Origin: an uncultured Selenomonadales bacterium
GTDB taxonomy: Bacteria; Bacillota_C; Negativicutes; Selenomonadales; Selenomonadaceae
Length of the DNA: 5,519 bases
Assembly (NCBI GenBank): GCA_946407175.1
Contig: CAMJNB010000121.1
Location: 1 to 5,519 of the forward strand
Direction: 5' to 3'
The notes under the pieces are model-generated. The model had not been told where the DNA came from and did no database searches. It saw nothing but the letters and a program-made list of their open reading frames with translations. The translations under genes and the position numbers were made by a program. Shown here piece by piece: positions 1 to 5,519 of this stretch (position 1 is its first letter; every line of letters begins with the position of its first letter).

Positions 1-666
1 AAAAGCAGTATAGATTTTGTCTTTATGACAGGGGGTATGTCAAAATTTTTAACCGTTCGCCAAAAAATCAGCGAATACTTGAACAAGCCGATAATTATGC
101 CGCAAAATCCTATGGACGCCGTAGCAAGAGGCGCGTCAATTTATCAACACTACAAGGTAACTGATACTAAGGCGGAGCGTAATTCTGACGATTACAGAAC
201 TCATGGCAATTATCATTCTGAGGACTCTGTATCTGAAGATATTGAAGTTGTGCGCAAGGACGGTATCACGGATCATATGATGCTGGCGGAGGCGATTTTG
301 CTTGACGTGAATGAAGGCTTGCCGAAAGTTATAATTCCGCGCAAAACTTTTGTGCCGTATGAAGGTGAACTTATCGGCGAATTTCGTACTTCGTCACCTT
401 CCGGCATAAAGCTTAATATTTATGCCGCCGAAGATGAATTTGATTCGTCTATGCGATTGCAAAAAAGTCTTGAGAAGGCATTTCGTTTTCCTGTAAAAAG
501 CGGTACGCCGTTTGACATAAAGTACAAAATCAATGAGAACAAAGAAATTTCAATGAAGATTATAATTGACGACGGCTATCACAGTGACGAAATGGATTTG
601 TCGGTTTACAGTGACCTGCATATTGAGGAGCAGGATTTAAAGGTTTTCACTGAAGATAATGCGTGA
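1..666 (+). CDS. Divergent Hsp70 (DnaK-like) chaperone, C-terminal part; 5' end outside window
   Basis: The frame is open from base 1 and ends at TGA 664-666, leaving about 221 residues of a longer protein; the true start lies upstream. The fragment opens with FVFMTGGMSKFLTVRQKI, then NPMDAVARGASIY. These match the end of the Hsp70 ATPase domain (DnaK: VGGxTRMPxVQ, then NPDEAVAxGAA), where the GG loop contacts the nucleotide. A polar, acidic linker follows (fragment residues about 60-82). Next is a beta-rich region with LLDVNEGLPKVIIPRKTFVP and GIKLNIYAAEDEF, resembling the Hsp70 substrate-binding beta-sandwich (IPRNTTIP-like and VYQGE-like strands). The protein stops soon after, so the alpha-helical lid of DnaK is missing. 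It is therefore an Hsp70 paralogue, not housekeeping DnaK. It is probably cytosolic, with ATP-dependent binding of client proteins. Internal ATGs at 25 and 37 are not real starts, because homology continues upstream of them. Family call is firm; client and role are unknown. Confidence 0.88.
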   Translation, partial: KSSIDFVFMTGGMSKFLTVRQKISEYLNKPIIMPQNPMDAVARGASIYQHYKVTDTKAERNSDDYRTHGNYHSEDSVSEDIEVVRKDGITDHMMLAEAILLDVNEGLPKVIIPRKTFVPYEGELIGEFRTSSPSGIKLNIYAAEDEFDSSMRLQKSLEKAFRFPVKSGTPFDIKYKINENKEISMKIIIDDGYHSDEMDLSVYSDLHIEEQDLKVFTEDNA

Positions 667-720
667 TTAGCCATTAGCTTTTAGCTATTAAAATATATCC
701 GCTAACCGCTAACTGCTAAT
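666..720. repeat. Imperfect inverted repeat of TTAGC/GCTAA units with 7-base periodicity
   Basis: The left arm (666-685) carries TTAGC three times at 7-base spacing. The right arm (701-720) carries GCTAA three times at the same spacing. The arms are reverse complements at 16 of 20 positions, with two 2-base mismatched blocks falling exactly between the units. The loop (686-700) is 15 bases and AT-rich. The element fills almost the whole gap between the Hsp70 stop codon (its first base is the A of TGA) and the GGAGG ribosome site of the next gene. There is no T-tract after the right arm, so it is not a typical intrinsic terminator. It could be an RNA hairpin affecting mRNA stability or translation, or a dispersed intergenic repeat. 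Confidence 0.75.
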
Positions 721-722
721 AT

Positions 723-727
723 GGAGG
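723..727 (+). promoter_or_regulatory. Shine-Dalgarno site (GGAGG) for the 525-residue protein
   Basis: GGAGG ends 7 bases before the ATG at 735, an ideal spacing, and fixes that start. It directly abuts the right arm of the TTAGC/GCTAA inverted repeat, so folding of that repeat could influence access to it (inference). Confidence 0.8.
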
Positions 728-734
728 ATAAAAA

Positions 735-2312
735 ATGTCTAGAGGTACTACATTAAGTTCACTGAAAGATTTAGAGTCAGCGGAAATAGAAATTCACAGG
801 ACGGTTGAAACAATAGATCCAAGAGATGAAAATATTGTAAATAACCGAGTATTCGTTTGGAATTTTGAAAGAGACGATTTAAACGAATTTATAAACTACT
901 TTAAAATTTATCGCAATATGCAGATAAACGCTGATTCGCGTCAAAAATTGAACAGCCGCTTGAACGGCAAGGTAAATTCTATGCTTAATGAAGGATACAT
1001 TCCCATTGAATGCATGCTTTATGCGTCGAAGGTAATTAACAACAAATTGCGTAACGACCGCGAATTGGAAAATATTCTTGCCGAAAGAATACGAGATGTT
1101 TATGTAAAAAAAACTTATGAGTGCATTGAAGTCTTTAAAAATATTTTGGAAAAATGGACGTGGGAGCCGCAACTTCGCGTAGTAATTTCGGCTATAGGTT
1201 TAATAGGTGACAATGAGGAGCTTTTAGACGAGATTTTTCAAAGATTTTCTACCCATGAACAATTCAAAGTAGCACTCTTTTACGCCTTTTTGAAAAACAA
1301 AACCGTTGCCAATTTGGAACGCGCAATGAAAATGATTATGTCACTGCAAGAAGATGTAGCAATAGATCAGCAAATAGGTAATATATTTAAAAAGGAGTTT
1401 TTCAAATTTGGTGAGTTTGGTACAAAGGCGTTGGAAAAATATGCCGATAATCCCGGCATAAGCAAGATGGGCAAAAAAATTCTACGTCAAATTACCATAC
1501 GCGCCGGCGTAAGCAACGAAACAGACTCAGTCATTGCCAGTAAATCCAAAGATGACGGCGACGCGTATCTGGAGTTTTTGGCGTTTTGCGAAACTACGGA
1601 CAAAAAGGATCAGGCGGCGTTTCTTTGCCGTTTTTCACGCCCCGACATTGCAAAAGATTTTTTAATAGATTTTTTAAGAAAAGACACCACTTCAGACAGT
1701 GAACGCCAAACCGGTTTAATTTCTATGGCTTACCTTAAAGCCAACGGGTTCAGCGACGCTAAAGAAATTGTTCGTGAATTTAAATCCAATGATAATTGTC
1801 GTAACGGCTACTTAATGGCGATGCTGATTTTGCAGGACATAGAGGCGGCGCAGGATATTGTTGACATTTTATGCAAAAAGTCTGAATATAAACTGCAAGA
1901 TTTTTACAGACGTCTGATTAATGCCGACATAAAAAATAACGCCGGCGCATTAAGACTCATTCAGCAAGAAATTCAATCCCGCCTTTACTACCTTTTAAGA
2001 AGTAATGATAATCCTGTCGCGCTGGTTACCTTAACCGACAATATGAAAGTTTTTTGGATCAGAAAGATTGCCTACTTATTATCCGAAACCTGCTTAAAGA
2101 CCATAAACGCCGCGTTATCCGATTACGCGCAAGACGCCATTAACCTTGATGAAAACGTTGCAATTTCTTTAATCGACATACGAAAAAATCACCATTACAA
2201 TGATGAATTTGAAAAAATTCTGTTCAAATTGTACGAAAACAAAGACAGCGGCAAGTTGCGGAATTATATCTACCAAATTTTAAAGTCACGCGATACCGGC
2301 GCACCCGTTTAA
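735..2312 (+). CDS. Uncharacterised helical, probably solenoid-type protein (525 aa)
   Basis: I do not recognise this family. The start at 735 has a strong GGAGG 7 bases upstream. The product is 525 residues, with no signal peptide, no obvious transmembrane segment and no recognisable catalytic motif, so a soluble cytoplasmic protein is likely. After a polar N-terminus (about 1-38), the sequence is almost wholly predicted helix. Pairs of amphipathic helices with regularly placed L/I/F/A residues suggest a HEAT-, ARM- or TPR-like scaffold; examples are RVVISAIGLIGDNEELLDEI (about residues 148-167), then FKVALFYAFLKNKTVANLER, and later YLMAMLILQDIEAAQDIVDI. The repeat assignment is from pattern only, not from a profile match. 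It lies between a divergent Hsp70 and a TPR-like/metallonuclease pair on the same strand, so it may be a partner or adaptor in the same process. Base and codon use resemble the neighbouring genes. Coding status is near certain; function is unknown. Confidence 0.85.
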   Translation: MSRGTTLSSLKDLESAEIEIHRTVETIDPRDENIVNNRVFVWNFERDDLNEFINYFKIYRNMQINADSRQKLNSRLNGKVNSMLNEGYIPIECMLYASKVINNKLRNDRELENILAERIRDVYVKKTYECIEVFKNILEKWTWEPQLRVVISAIGLIGDNEELLDEIFQRFSTHEQFKVALFYAFLKNKTVANLERAMKMIMSLQEDVAIDQQIGNIFKKEFFKFGEFGTKALEKYADNPGISKMGKKILRQITIRAGVSNETDSVIASKSKDDGDAYLEFLAFCETTDKKDQAAFLCRFSRPDIAKDFLIDFLRKDTTSDSERQTGLISMAYLKANGFSDAKEIVREFKSNDNCRNGYLMAMLILQDIEAAQDIVDILCKKSEYKLQDFYRRLINADIKNNAGALRLIQQEIQSRLYYLLRSNDNPVALVTLTDNMKVFWIRKIAYLLSETCLKTINAALSDYAQDAINLDENVAISLIDIRKNHHYNDEFEKILFKLYENKDSGKLRNYIYQILKSRDTGAPV

Positions 2313-2334
2313 CTTATGCCGTTTAAATCAAGAC

Positions 2335-2339
2335 AGGAA
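2335..2339 (+). promoter_or_regulatory. Shine-Dalgarno site (AGGAA) for the TPR-like gene
   Basis: AGGAA lies 8 bases upstream of the ATG at 2348 and supports that start. The gap from the previous stop is only 35 bases, with no terminator, consistent with one transcript. Confidence 0.65.
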
Positions 2340-2347
2340 AAATTTTT

Positions 2348-2809
2348 ATGACAGAATCGGATAAATTATCGGCAGAAAAAAGTTTTTTTGGCGATAATGA
2401 TATAATGGCTTTACCTAAGCTTGCAGAGATTTATTTTGAAGAAAAAAAATATTCGCTGACGTACTACTTGTCGGACTTGTATCAAAATGAATTTTTAAGC
2501 CTGCTTTTTTATAAAATGTTAAGTTTATCGGCACTCGGCAAAAAGAAAGAGGCTTTTAAAATTTATGAATCTCACGGCGACGACTGGTTAAATATCTGCA
2601 AACAGTACAATATTTACTGGAAACACATAATTTTGTTCGCACTTTACTTTAATCAGCAAAGATATTCGGACTGGTTTGAAAATCTGCTTAACTGTCACTA
2701 TGAATCGGAATTGGTACAGCTTTTTGAATTGGTTGAAGAATATCCGCAGGAAAAATTTGTAAACCTTCCGCTGTTCAAAAAAATTTCTGAAGAATATCCT
2801 ACACTGTAA
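2348..2809 (+). CDS. TPR-like helical protein (153 aa), possibly the N-terminal half of a split nuclease
   Basis: The start at 2348 is supported by AGGAA upstream; the frame ends at TAA 2807-2809. The product is soluble and rich in K, E, Y, L and F. It contains helix-turn-helix units of tetratricopeptide type: ALPKLAEIYFEEKKYSLTYY (residues 21-40), then LLFYKMLSLSALGKKKEAFK (52-71), with the alternating A/Y/L/G pattern of TPRs. A further Tyr/Trp-rich helical pair follows at about 80-125. TPR modules bind proteins, including Hsp70 and Hsp90 partners. That known family trait suits a position beside an Hsp70 gene, although client binding here is only inferred. The oddity is at its end: the frame resumes immediately after the TAA and runs uninterrupted into the downstream metallo-beta-lactamase, so this may be the N-terminal domain of one larger protein cut by a nonsense codon. 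It may equally be a free-standing small protein. No specific family recognised. Confidence 0.75.
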   Translation: MTESDKLSAEKSFFGDNDIMALPKLAEIYFEEKKYSLTYYLSDLYQNEFLSLLFYKMLSLSALGKKKEAFKIYESHGDDWLNICKQYNIYWKHIILFALYFNQQRYSDWFENLLNCHYESELVQLFELVEEYPQEKFVNLPLFKKISEEYPTL

Positions 2810-2926
2810 AAATTTTATACTCCGCGTGAGCTTAAACAAAACCGCGTTACGTTTGAAAAAGTTTTATGGCGGGTATGGGGAAAATATAATCACAAACTGC
2901 GCGACGCACCGCTTGACAAAAATAAA
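2807..2926 (+). other. In-frame TAA followed by 39 open codons joining the TPR-like gene to the nuclease gene
   Basis: TAA at 2807-2809 ends the TPR-like frame. Codons 2810-2926 in the same frame contain no stop and read into the ATG at 2927. The translated link is hydrophilic with aromatic anchors (it begins KFYTPRELKQNRVTFEKVLW), like an ordinary helical linker. It holds no in-frame ATG, GTG or TTG. The bases before 2927 (CTTGACAAAAATAAA) have no Shine-Dalgarno. The base after the stop is A, which is not a classic leaky-stop context. One other frame is also open across most of this gap, so openness alone is weak evidence. The combination of shared frame, protein-like content and missing start signals is what suggests a split fusion gene. 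Confidence 0.6.
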
Positions 2927-4069
2927 ATGAAATGTCTTTACAATAAAGACGGTTTGAAAATTTTCAGCTACAAACCTCACCAAGTAGCCGCCTCTATGCA
3001 TATAATTTCTGACCGCGACACTGCGATAATCTTTGACTGCGGCGCCGAATTGCTTGAAAACGGTATTAATTACATACCTGCGCGAAAAATTCTTGATGAT
3101 TTGCACATTGACAAAGTTGACGCGGTATTTATTTCGCATGGGCATTTTGACCACTACGGCAGTTTGAATGAAATGCCGCGCTCCCCTTGCTTTATGACCG
3201 AAGAGACGGCAAGTATTATAAAAATGACTTCGTCAAATATTTTGCTTAGAAATTTGCAGGTAAAAAATTTTTATGATACAGTCAACGTCGACGACGTGAA
3301 AGTAAAATTTATTCCAAACGGACACATTCGCGGCTCGGTACTGTTCGACATAGATTGGCGCGGTAAAAGAATTATTTACACCGGCGATTACTGCCTGGCC
3401 GACCAAAATACTTGTTTGGGTTTGGACATAAATTCCCTATTGACAATTCCGAAAAGAACGGATATTTTTTTGACTGAATCGACTTACGGTAAAAGACCGC
3501 AAATGCTTTCACTAAAAGAATACGAATCCGTTTTCATTGACATTTGTGAATCGGTAATTAAATTCGGAAAAAAAATTATCATTCCTAGTTTTGCCGTCGG
3601 CAGAGCGGCGGAAGTTGCACTTTTGTTGAAAGAATCTGCGCGGCGAAACGGCTTTATCATACTTATTGACGGCTTGGCGGCGCAGATGACGGAGTATTAT
3701 CAAAACAGCATGGAAAAAAATATAATAGGAGGGAATATTTCGGCTTATACGGAAGATGTTGACTTGAGATATAAAATAGATAACTACAACGTCATTATTG
3801 CAAGTTCAGGAATGTTGCAGGAGGGAAGTACTTCTTTTTTTTACCTTCAAGAAATGCTGGATATGGATAAAGTCTGCGTTATGAAAGTGGGCTTTATTCG
3901 CGAATATGAAAGTATGCTAATCAGCATTTTCAATCGGCGCGACAAGAACGTAACCTTTTTTGACATTCCGCTTTCTGCACATGCTGATTATGATACCTTG
4001 ATTTCGGTAACTGAAAAAATTTCGCCGGAAACGGCAATTTATGTTCACGGGCAAGGAATTGAGGCATAG
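2927..4069 (+). CDS. Beta-CASP metallo-beta-lactamase, predicted RNA-processing nuclease
   Basis: From ATG 2927 the product is 380 residues and carries the full set of superfamily motifs. These are FDCG (D37, motif 1); HGHFDH (71-76, the zinc-binding HxHxDH, motif 2); GHIRGS (H133, motif 3); TGDY (D154, motif 4); ESTYG (E184, motif A); PSFAVGRAAE (220-229); ASSGML (292-297); SAHAD (H352, motif B); and YVHG (H374, motif C). This is the CPSF73/Ysh1/RNase J type, whose members cut RNA as two-zinc hydrolases. All metal ligands are present, so catalysis is plausible; the substrate is unknown. The protein ends six residues after the motif C glycine, shorter than relatives, which usually add a terminal helix. 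The start is doubtful: no ribosome site precedes 2927, and the frame is open back to 2810, just after the TAA of the TPR-like gene. It may be the C-terminal part of a split fusion. Its stop is 20 bases before prs. Confidence 0.88.
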   Translation: MKCLYNKDGLKIFSYKPHQVAASMHIISDRDTAIIFDCGAELLENGINYIPARKILDDLHIDKVDAVFISHGHFDHYGSLNEMPRSPCFMTEETASIIKMTSSNILLRNLQVKNFYDTVNVDDVKVKFIPNGHIRGSVLFDIDWRGKRIIYTGDYCLADQNTCLGLDINSLLTIPKRTDIFLTESTYGKRPQMLSLKEYESVFIDICESVIKFGKKIIIPSFAVGRAAEVALLLKESARRNGFIILIDGLAAQMTEYYQNSMEKNIIGGNISAYTEDVDLRYKIDNYNVIIASSGMLQEGSTSFFYLQEMLDMDKVCVMKVGFIREYESMLISIFNRRDKNVTFFDIPLSAHADYDTLISVTEKISPETAIYVHGQGIEA

Positions 4070-4073
4070 GATA

Positions 4074-4080
4074 GAGAGGA
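4074..4080 (+). promoter_or_regulatory. Shine-Dalgarno site (GAGAGGA) for prs
   Basis: GAGAGGA lies 9 bases upstream of ATG 4090. Another ATG at 4080-4082 overlaps this site but is out of frame and reaches a stop after seven codons, so 4090 is the start. Confidence 0.7.
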
Positions 4081-4089
4081 TGGTTTTTT

Positions 4090-5049
4090 ATGGAAAATCA
4101 TAACGTTGACACGAGTAAACTTTGCTTGATAACGGGCAACGCCAACCCCGAATTGGCGAAAAAGATTTCCGACTACATAAACGTCAGACTTTGTGACGCG
4201 TCTGTAGGGCGTTTTAACAACGGCGAAACTGCGGTAATGATTAATGAAAGTATTCGCGGCAAGGATATTTTCATTGTTCAGCCGACGTCTCAACCGGTTA
4301 ATGATAACGTTATGGATCTTTTGATATTGGCGGACGCATGCAAACGCGCCTCTGCACACAGCATTACGGCTATCGTACCCTACTACGCCTACGCACGGCA
4401 GGACAGAAAGACGCGCGGTCGCGAACCCATTTCAGCAAAACTCGTTGCCAATTTAATGGTTGCCGCAGGTATGAACCGCGTCATTACCGTTGACCTGCAC
4501 GCCGCGCAGATTCAAGGCTTTTTCGATATTCCCGTTGACCACCTCGTTGCCGCGCCGGTTATCGCTGATTACTTAAACCGCCAAAATTACGGCAAAGAAC
4601 TTGTAGTTGTCAGCCCCGATTTAGGCGGCGTCACGCGTGCCCGCGCATTGGCAGATTATCTTAAAGCGCCGATTGCCATTATTGAAAAGCGTCGTCCGCG
4701 TCCCGGTGAAGCTGAAGTCATGAACATTATCGGCGACGTGAACGATAAAGTTGCGCTTATGATTGATGACATTGTCGACACTGCCGGCAGTCTTTGTGAA
4801 GGCGCGAAGGCTTTAAAACGTCTCGGCGCTAAATCCGTACTTGCCGCATGCACTCATCCCGTGCTCAGCAAAAACGCCGTTGAAAAAATAGATAACTCCG
4901 ACATTGAACAGCTTGTCGTCACAGATACAATTCCCCTGCCTGCCGATAAACATTCGCCTAAAATTCAAGTGCTGTCAATGGCGCAGTCAATCGGCGACGT
5001 TGTACTTAGGATACAGGCACAGCGCTCTGTAAGCCTGCTGTTTAAATAA
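4090..5049 (+). CDS. prs: Ribose-phosphate pyrophosphokinase (PRPP synthetase)
   Basis: This enzyme transfers pyrophosphate from ATP to ribose 5-phosphate to give PRPP, the precursor for purine, pyrimidine, NAD, histidine and tryptophan synthesis, in the cytosol. The 319 residues are full length for a bacterial class I PRS. Signatures in order are: RFNNGE near 41-46; an ATP-site segment YYAYARQDRK (98-107); DLHAAQIQGFFD (135-146), with H137 matching the catalytic histidine; SPDLGGVTRAR; the flexible-loop KRRPR with catalytic K200; the PRPP/ribose-phosphate loop DDIVDTAGS (226-234); and the conserved THP and DTIPL segments. One mild oddity is N44 where E. coli and Bacillus have Asp (FSDGE). 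The start at 4090 has GAGAGGA upstream. The gene begins 20 bases after the metallonuclease stop, so it is probably co-transcribed. No PurR-type or other operator is evident in that gap. Identification is secure. Confidence 0.98.
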   Translation: MENHNVDTSKLCLITGNANPELAKKISDYINVRLCDASVGRFNNGETAVMINESIRGKDIFIVQPTSQPVNDNVMDLLILADACKRASAHSITAIVPYYAYARQDRKTRGREPISAKLVANLMVAAGMNRVITVDLHAAQIQGFFDIPVDHLVAAPVIADYLNRQNYGKELVVVSPDLGGVTRARALADYLKAPIAIIEKRRPRPGEAEVMNIIGDVNDKVALMIDDIVDTAGSLCEGAKALKRLGAKSVLAACTHPVLSKNAVEKIDNSDIEQLVVTDTIPLPADKHSPKIQVLSMAQSIGDVVLRIQAQRSVSLLFK

Positions 5050-5062
5050 TTAAGATTTACAA

Positions 5063-5081
5063 GCTACAAAAGCTAATTTTG
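5063..5081. repeat. Short GCTA-rich sequence with a 5-bp palindromic stem in the prs-htpG gap
   Basis: The complement of 5063-5077 reads ATTAGCTTTTGTAGC, close to ATTAGCTTTTAGC at 673-685 in the upstream inverted repeat. Within it, CAAAA (5067-5071) and TTTTG (5077-5081) can pair around a GCTAA loop. The stem is too weak and AT-rich for a convincing terminator. It may be a degenerate relative of the upstream TTAGC repeat, or chance. Confidence 0.3.
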
Positions 5082-5082
5082 C

Positions 5083-5090
5083 AAAGGAGA
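5083..5090 (+). promoter_or_regulatory. Shine-Dalgarno site (AAAGGAGA) for htpG
   Basis: AAAGGAGA ends 11 bases before ATG 5102 and fixes the htpG start. The 52-base gap after prs shows no convincing -35/-10 pair and no CIRCE element. Confidence 0.8.
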
Positions 5091-5101
5091 AAAATTTTTA
5101 A

Positions 5102-5519
5102 ATGTCAGCTGAAACTTTAGAATTTCAAGCCGAGACTAAACGTCTGCTCGACTTGGTTATTAACTCAATTTATACGAACAAAGAAATTTTCCTGCGCGAA
5201 CTCATTTCAAACGCCTCCGACGCGATTGACAAACTTCACTTTGAATCCTTGACCAATCACGACATCTTGGAAGGCAATGAAGATTTTGAAATTTTTATCG
5301 TACCCGACTCCGATACTAAAACCGTAACAATTTCCGATAACGGCGTAGGTATGACGCGCGATGAAGTTATTTCAAATATCGGCACTATAGCGCAATCCGG
5401 CACCCGTGCTTTTCTTGACAAAATGCGTGAAGGTAACGACACTTCCGACGAAGAGCTTATCGGTCAATTCGGCGTAGGTTTTTATTCCGCCTTTATCGTC
5501 GCGCAAAAAGTTGAACTCA
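5102..5519 (+). CDS. htpG: Chaperone protein HtpG (bacterial Hsp90), N-terminal part; 3' end outside window
   Basis: The frame opens at ATG 5102, after AAAGGAGA, and runs off the window after 139 codons with no stop. HtpG is a cytosolic, dimeric ATP-dependent chaperone of about 600-700 residues. The visible part is most of its N-terminal GHKL (Bergerat-fold) ATPase domain. It begins with [20 protein letters not shown], then [16 protein letters not shown] with E33 (catalytic) and N37 (magnesium/nucleotide), ISDNGVGM with D79 (adenine contact) and the G81/G83 turn, IGTIAQSGT (93-101), and [10 protein letters not shown] (120-129), which forms the ATP-lid glycine loop. All expected residues are intact, so the enzyme should be active. 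It is preceded by prs at 52 bases on the same strand, and a divergent Hsp70 lies about 4.4 kb upstream. Identification is secure; the remaining domains cannot be seen. Confidence 0.97.
   Translation, partial: MSAETLEFQAETKRLLDLVINSIYTNKEIFLRELISNASDAIDKLHFESLTNHDILEGNEDFEIFIVPDSDTKTVTISDNGVGMTRDEVISNIGTIAQSGTRAFLDKMREGNDTSDEELIGQFGVGFYSAFIVAQKVEL

Noticed and set aside
666..720. CIRCE (HrcA operator) near the chaperone genes
   Set aside because: The ends TTAGC and GCTAA match, but the inner ACTC/GAGT bases and the 9-base spacer of CIRCE are absent, and it lies after the Hsp70 gene rather than before it. The htpG gap has no CIRCE either.
666..720. Intrinsic terminator after the Hsp70 gene
   Set aside because: The stem is interrupted and not GC-rich, and the right arm is followed by ATGGAGG rather than a T-run.
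879..1172. Reverse-strand open frames here and at 2588-2839, 2864-3154, 3512-3703, 4045-4359, 4656-4853 and 5257-5442
   Set aside because: All lie opposite well-supported + strand genes or their junctions, lack convincing ribosome sites and give low-complexity or implausible translations; they are shadows.
2316..2351. Eleven-codon leader peptide overlapping the TPR-like start
   Set aside because: It has no ribosome site, no regulatory codon pattern and no attenuator structure; probably chance.
2826..2930. Small GTG-started frame overlapping the nuclease ATG by ATGA
   Set aside because: It has no ribosome site and its translation does not look protein-like; the adjacent frame is a better continuation of real coding sequence.
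2913..2944. TTGACA and TACAAT as a promoter for the nuclease
   Set aside because: The spacer is 20 bases, too long, and the -10 would fall inside the coding sequence. A TATAAT at 2885-2890 likewise has no -35 at proper distance.
1..5519. CRISPR array, tRNA or rRNA gene, insertion sequence or phage genes
   Set aside because: No spaced direct repeats of CRISPR type, no cloverleaf-like segment, no transposase or integrase motifs and no flanking target duplications were seen.

Overview
The window is a compact, single-strand stretch of a low-to-mid GC bacterial chromosome. All convincing genes are on the + strand, with gaps of about 20 to 120 bases and purine-rich Shine-Dalgarno sites (GGAGG, AGGA, AGAGGA, AAAGGAGA). 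The ribosome sites, codon use and style of the prs and htpG products suggest a Bacillota lineage, possibly Negativicutes or Clostridia-like. This is inferred from general resemblance only; no marker here settles the taxonomy.

Layout: (1) Bases 1-666 are the 3' part of a divergent Hsp70/DnaK-family gene. The end of the nucleotide-binding domain and a beta-sandwich-like substrate-binding region are present, but the usual helical lid is absent. (2) Bases 666-720 hold an imperfect inverted repeat built from TTAGC/GCTAA units spaced every 7 bases. (3) Bases 735-2312 encode a 525-residue all-helical, probably solenoid protein that I do not recognise. (4) Bases 2348-2809 encode a 153-residue TPR-like helical protein. 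(5) Bases 2927-4069 encode a beta-CASP metallo-beta-lactamase (CPSF73/RNase J superfamily) predicted to be an RNA-processing nuclease. (6) Bases 4090-5049 are prs, a complete ribose-phosphate pyrophosphokinase. (7) Bases 5102 to the window end are the N-terminal third or less of htpG (bacterial Hsp90), cut by the window edge.

The most notable observation is that genes 4 and 5 lie in the same reading frame and are separated only by one TAA (2807-2809). The 39 codons between that stop and the first ATG of the nuclease are open, protein-like, and contain no alternative ATG, GTG or TTG start; the ATG at 2927 has no Shine-Dalgarno. The simplest reading is that a TPR-metallonuclease fusion has been split by a nonsense change, a sequence error or, less likely, a recoded stop.

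How the genes may work together: the Hsp70-like protein, the helical solenoid, the TPR-like module and the predicted nuclease form an uninterrupted same-strand run and could be one functional cassette, with the chaperone and scaffold proteins acting on or with an RNA-cleaving enzyme. That is inference from adjacency. prs and htpG are housekeeping genes downstream, with no visible terminator or convincing promoter between them and the cassette, so read-through transcription is plausible.
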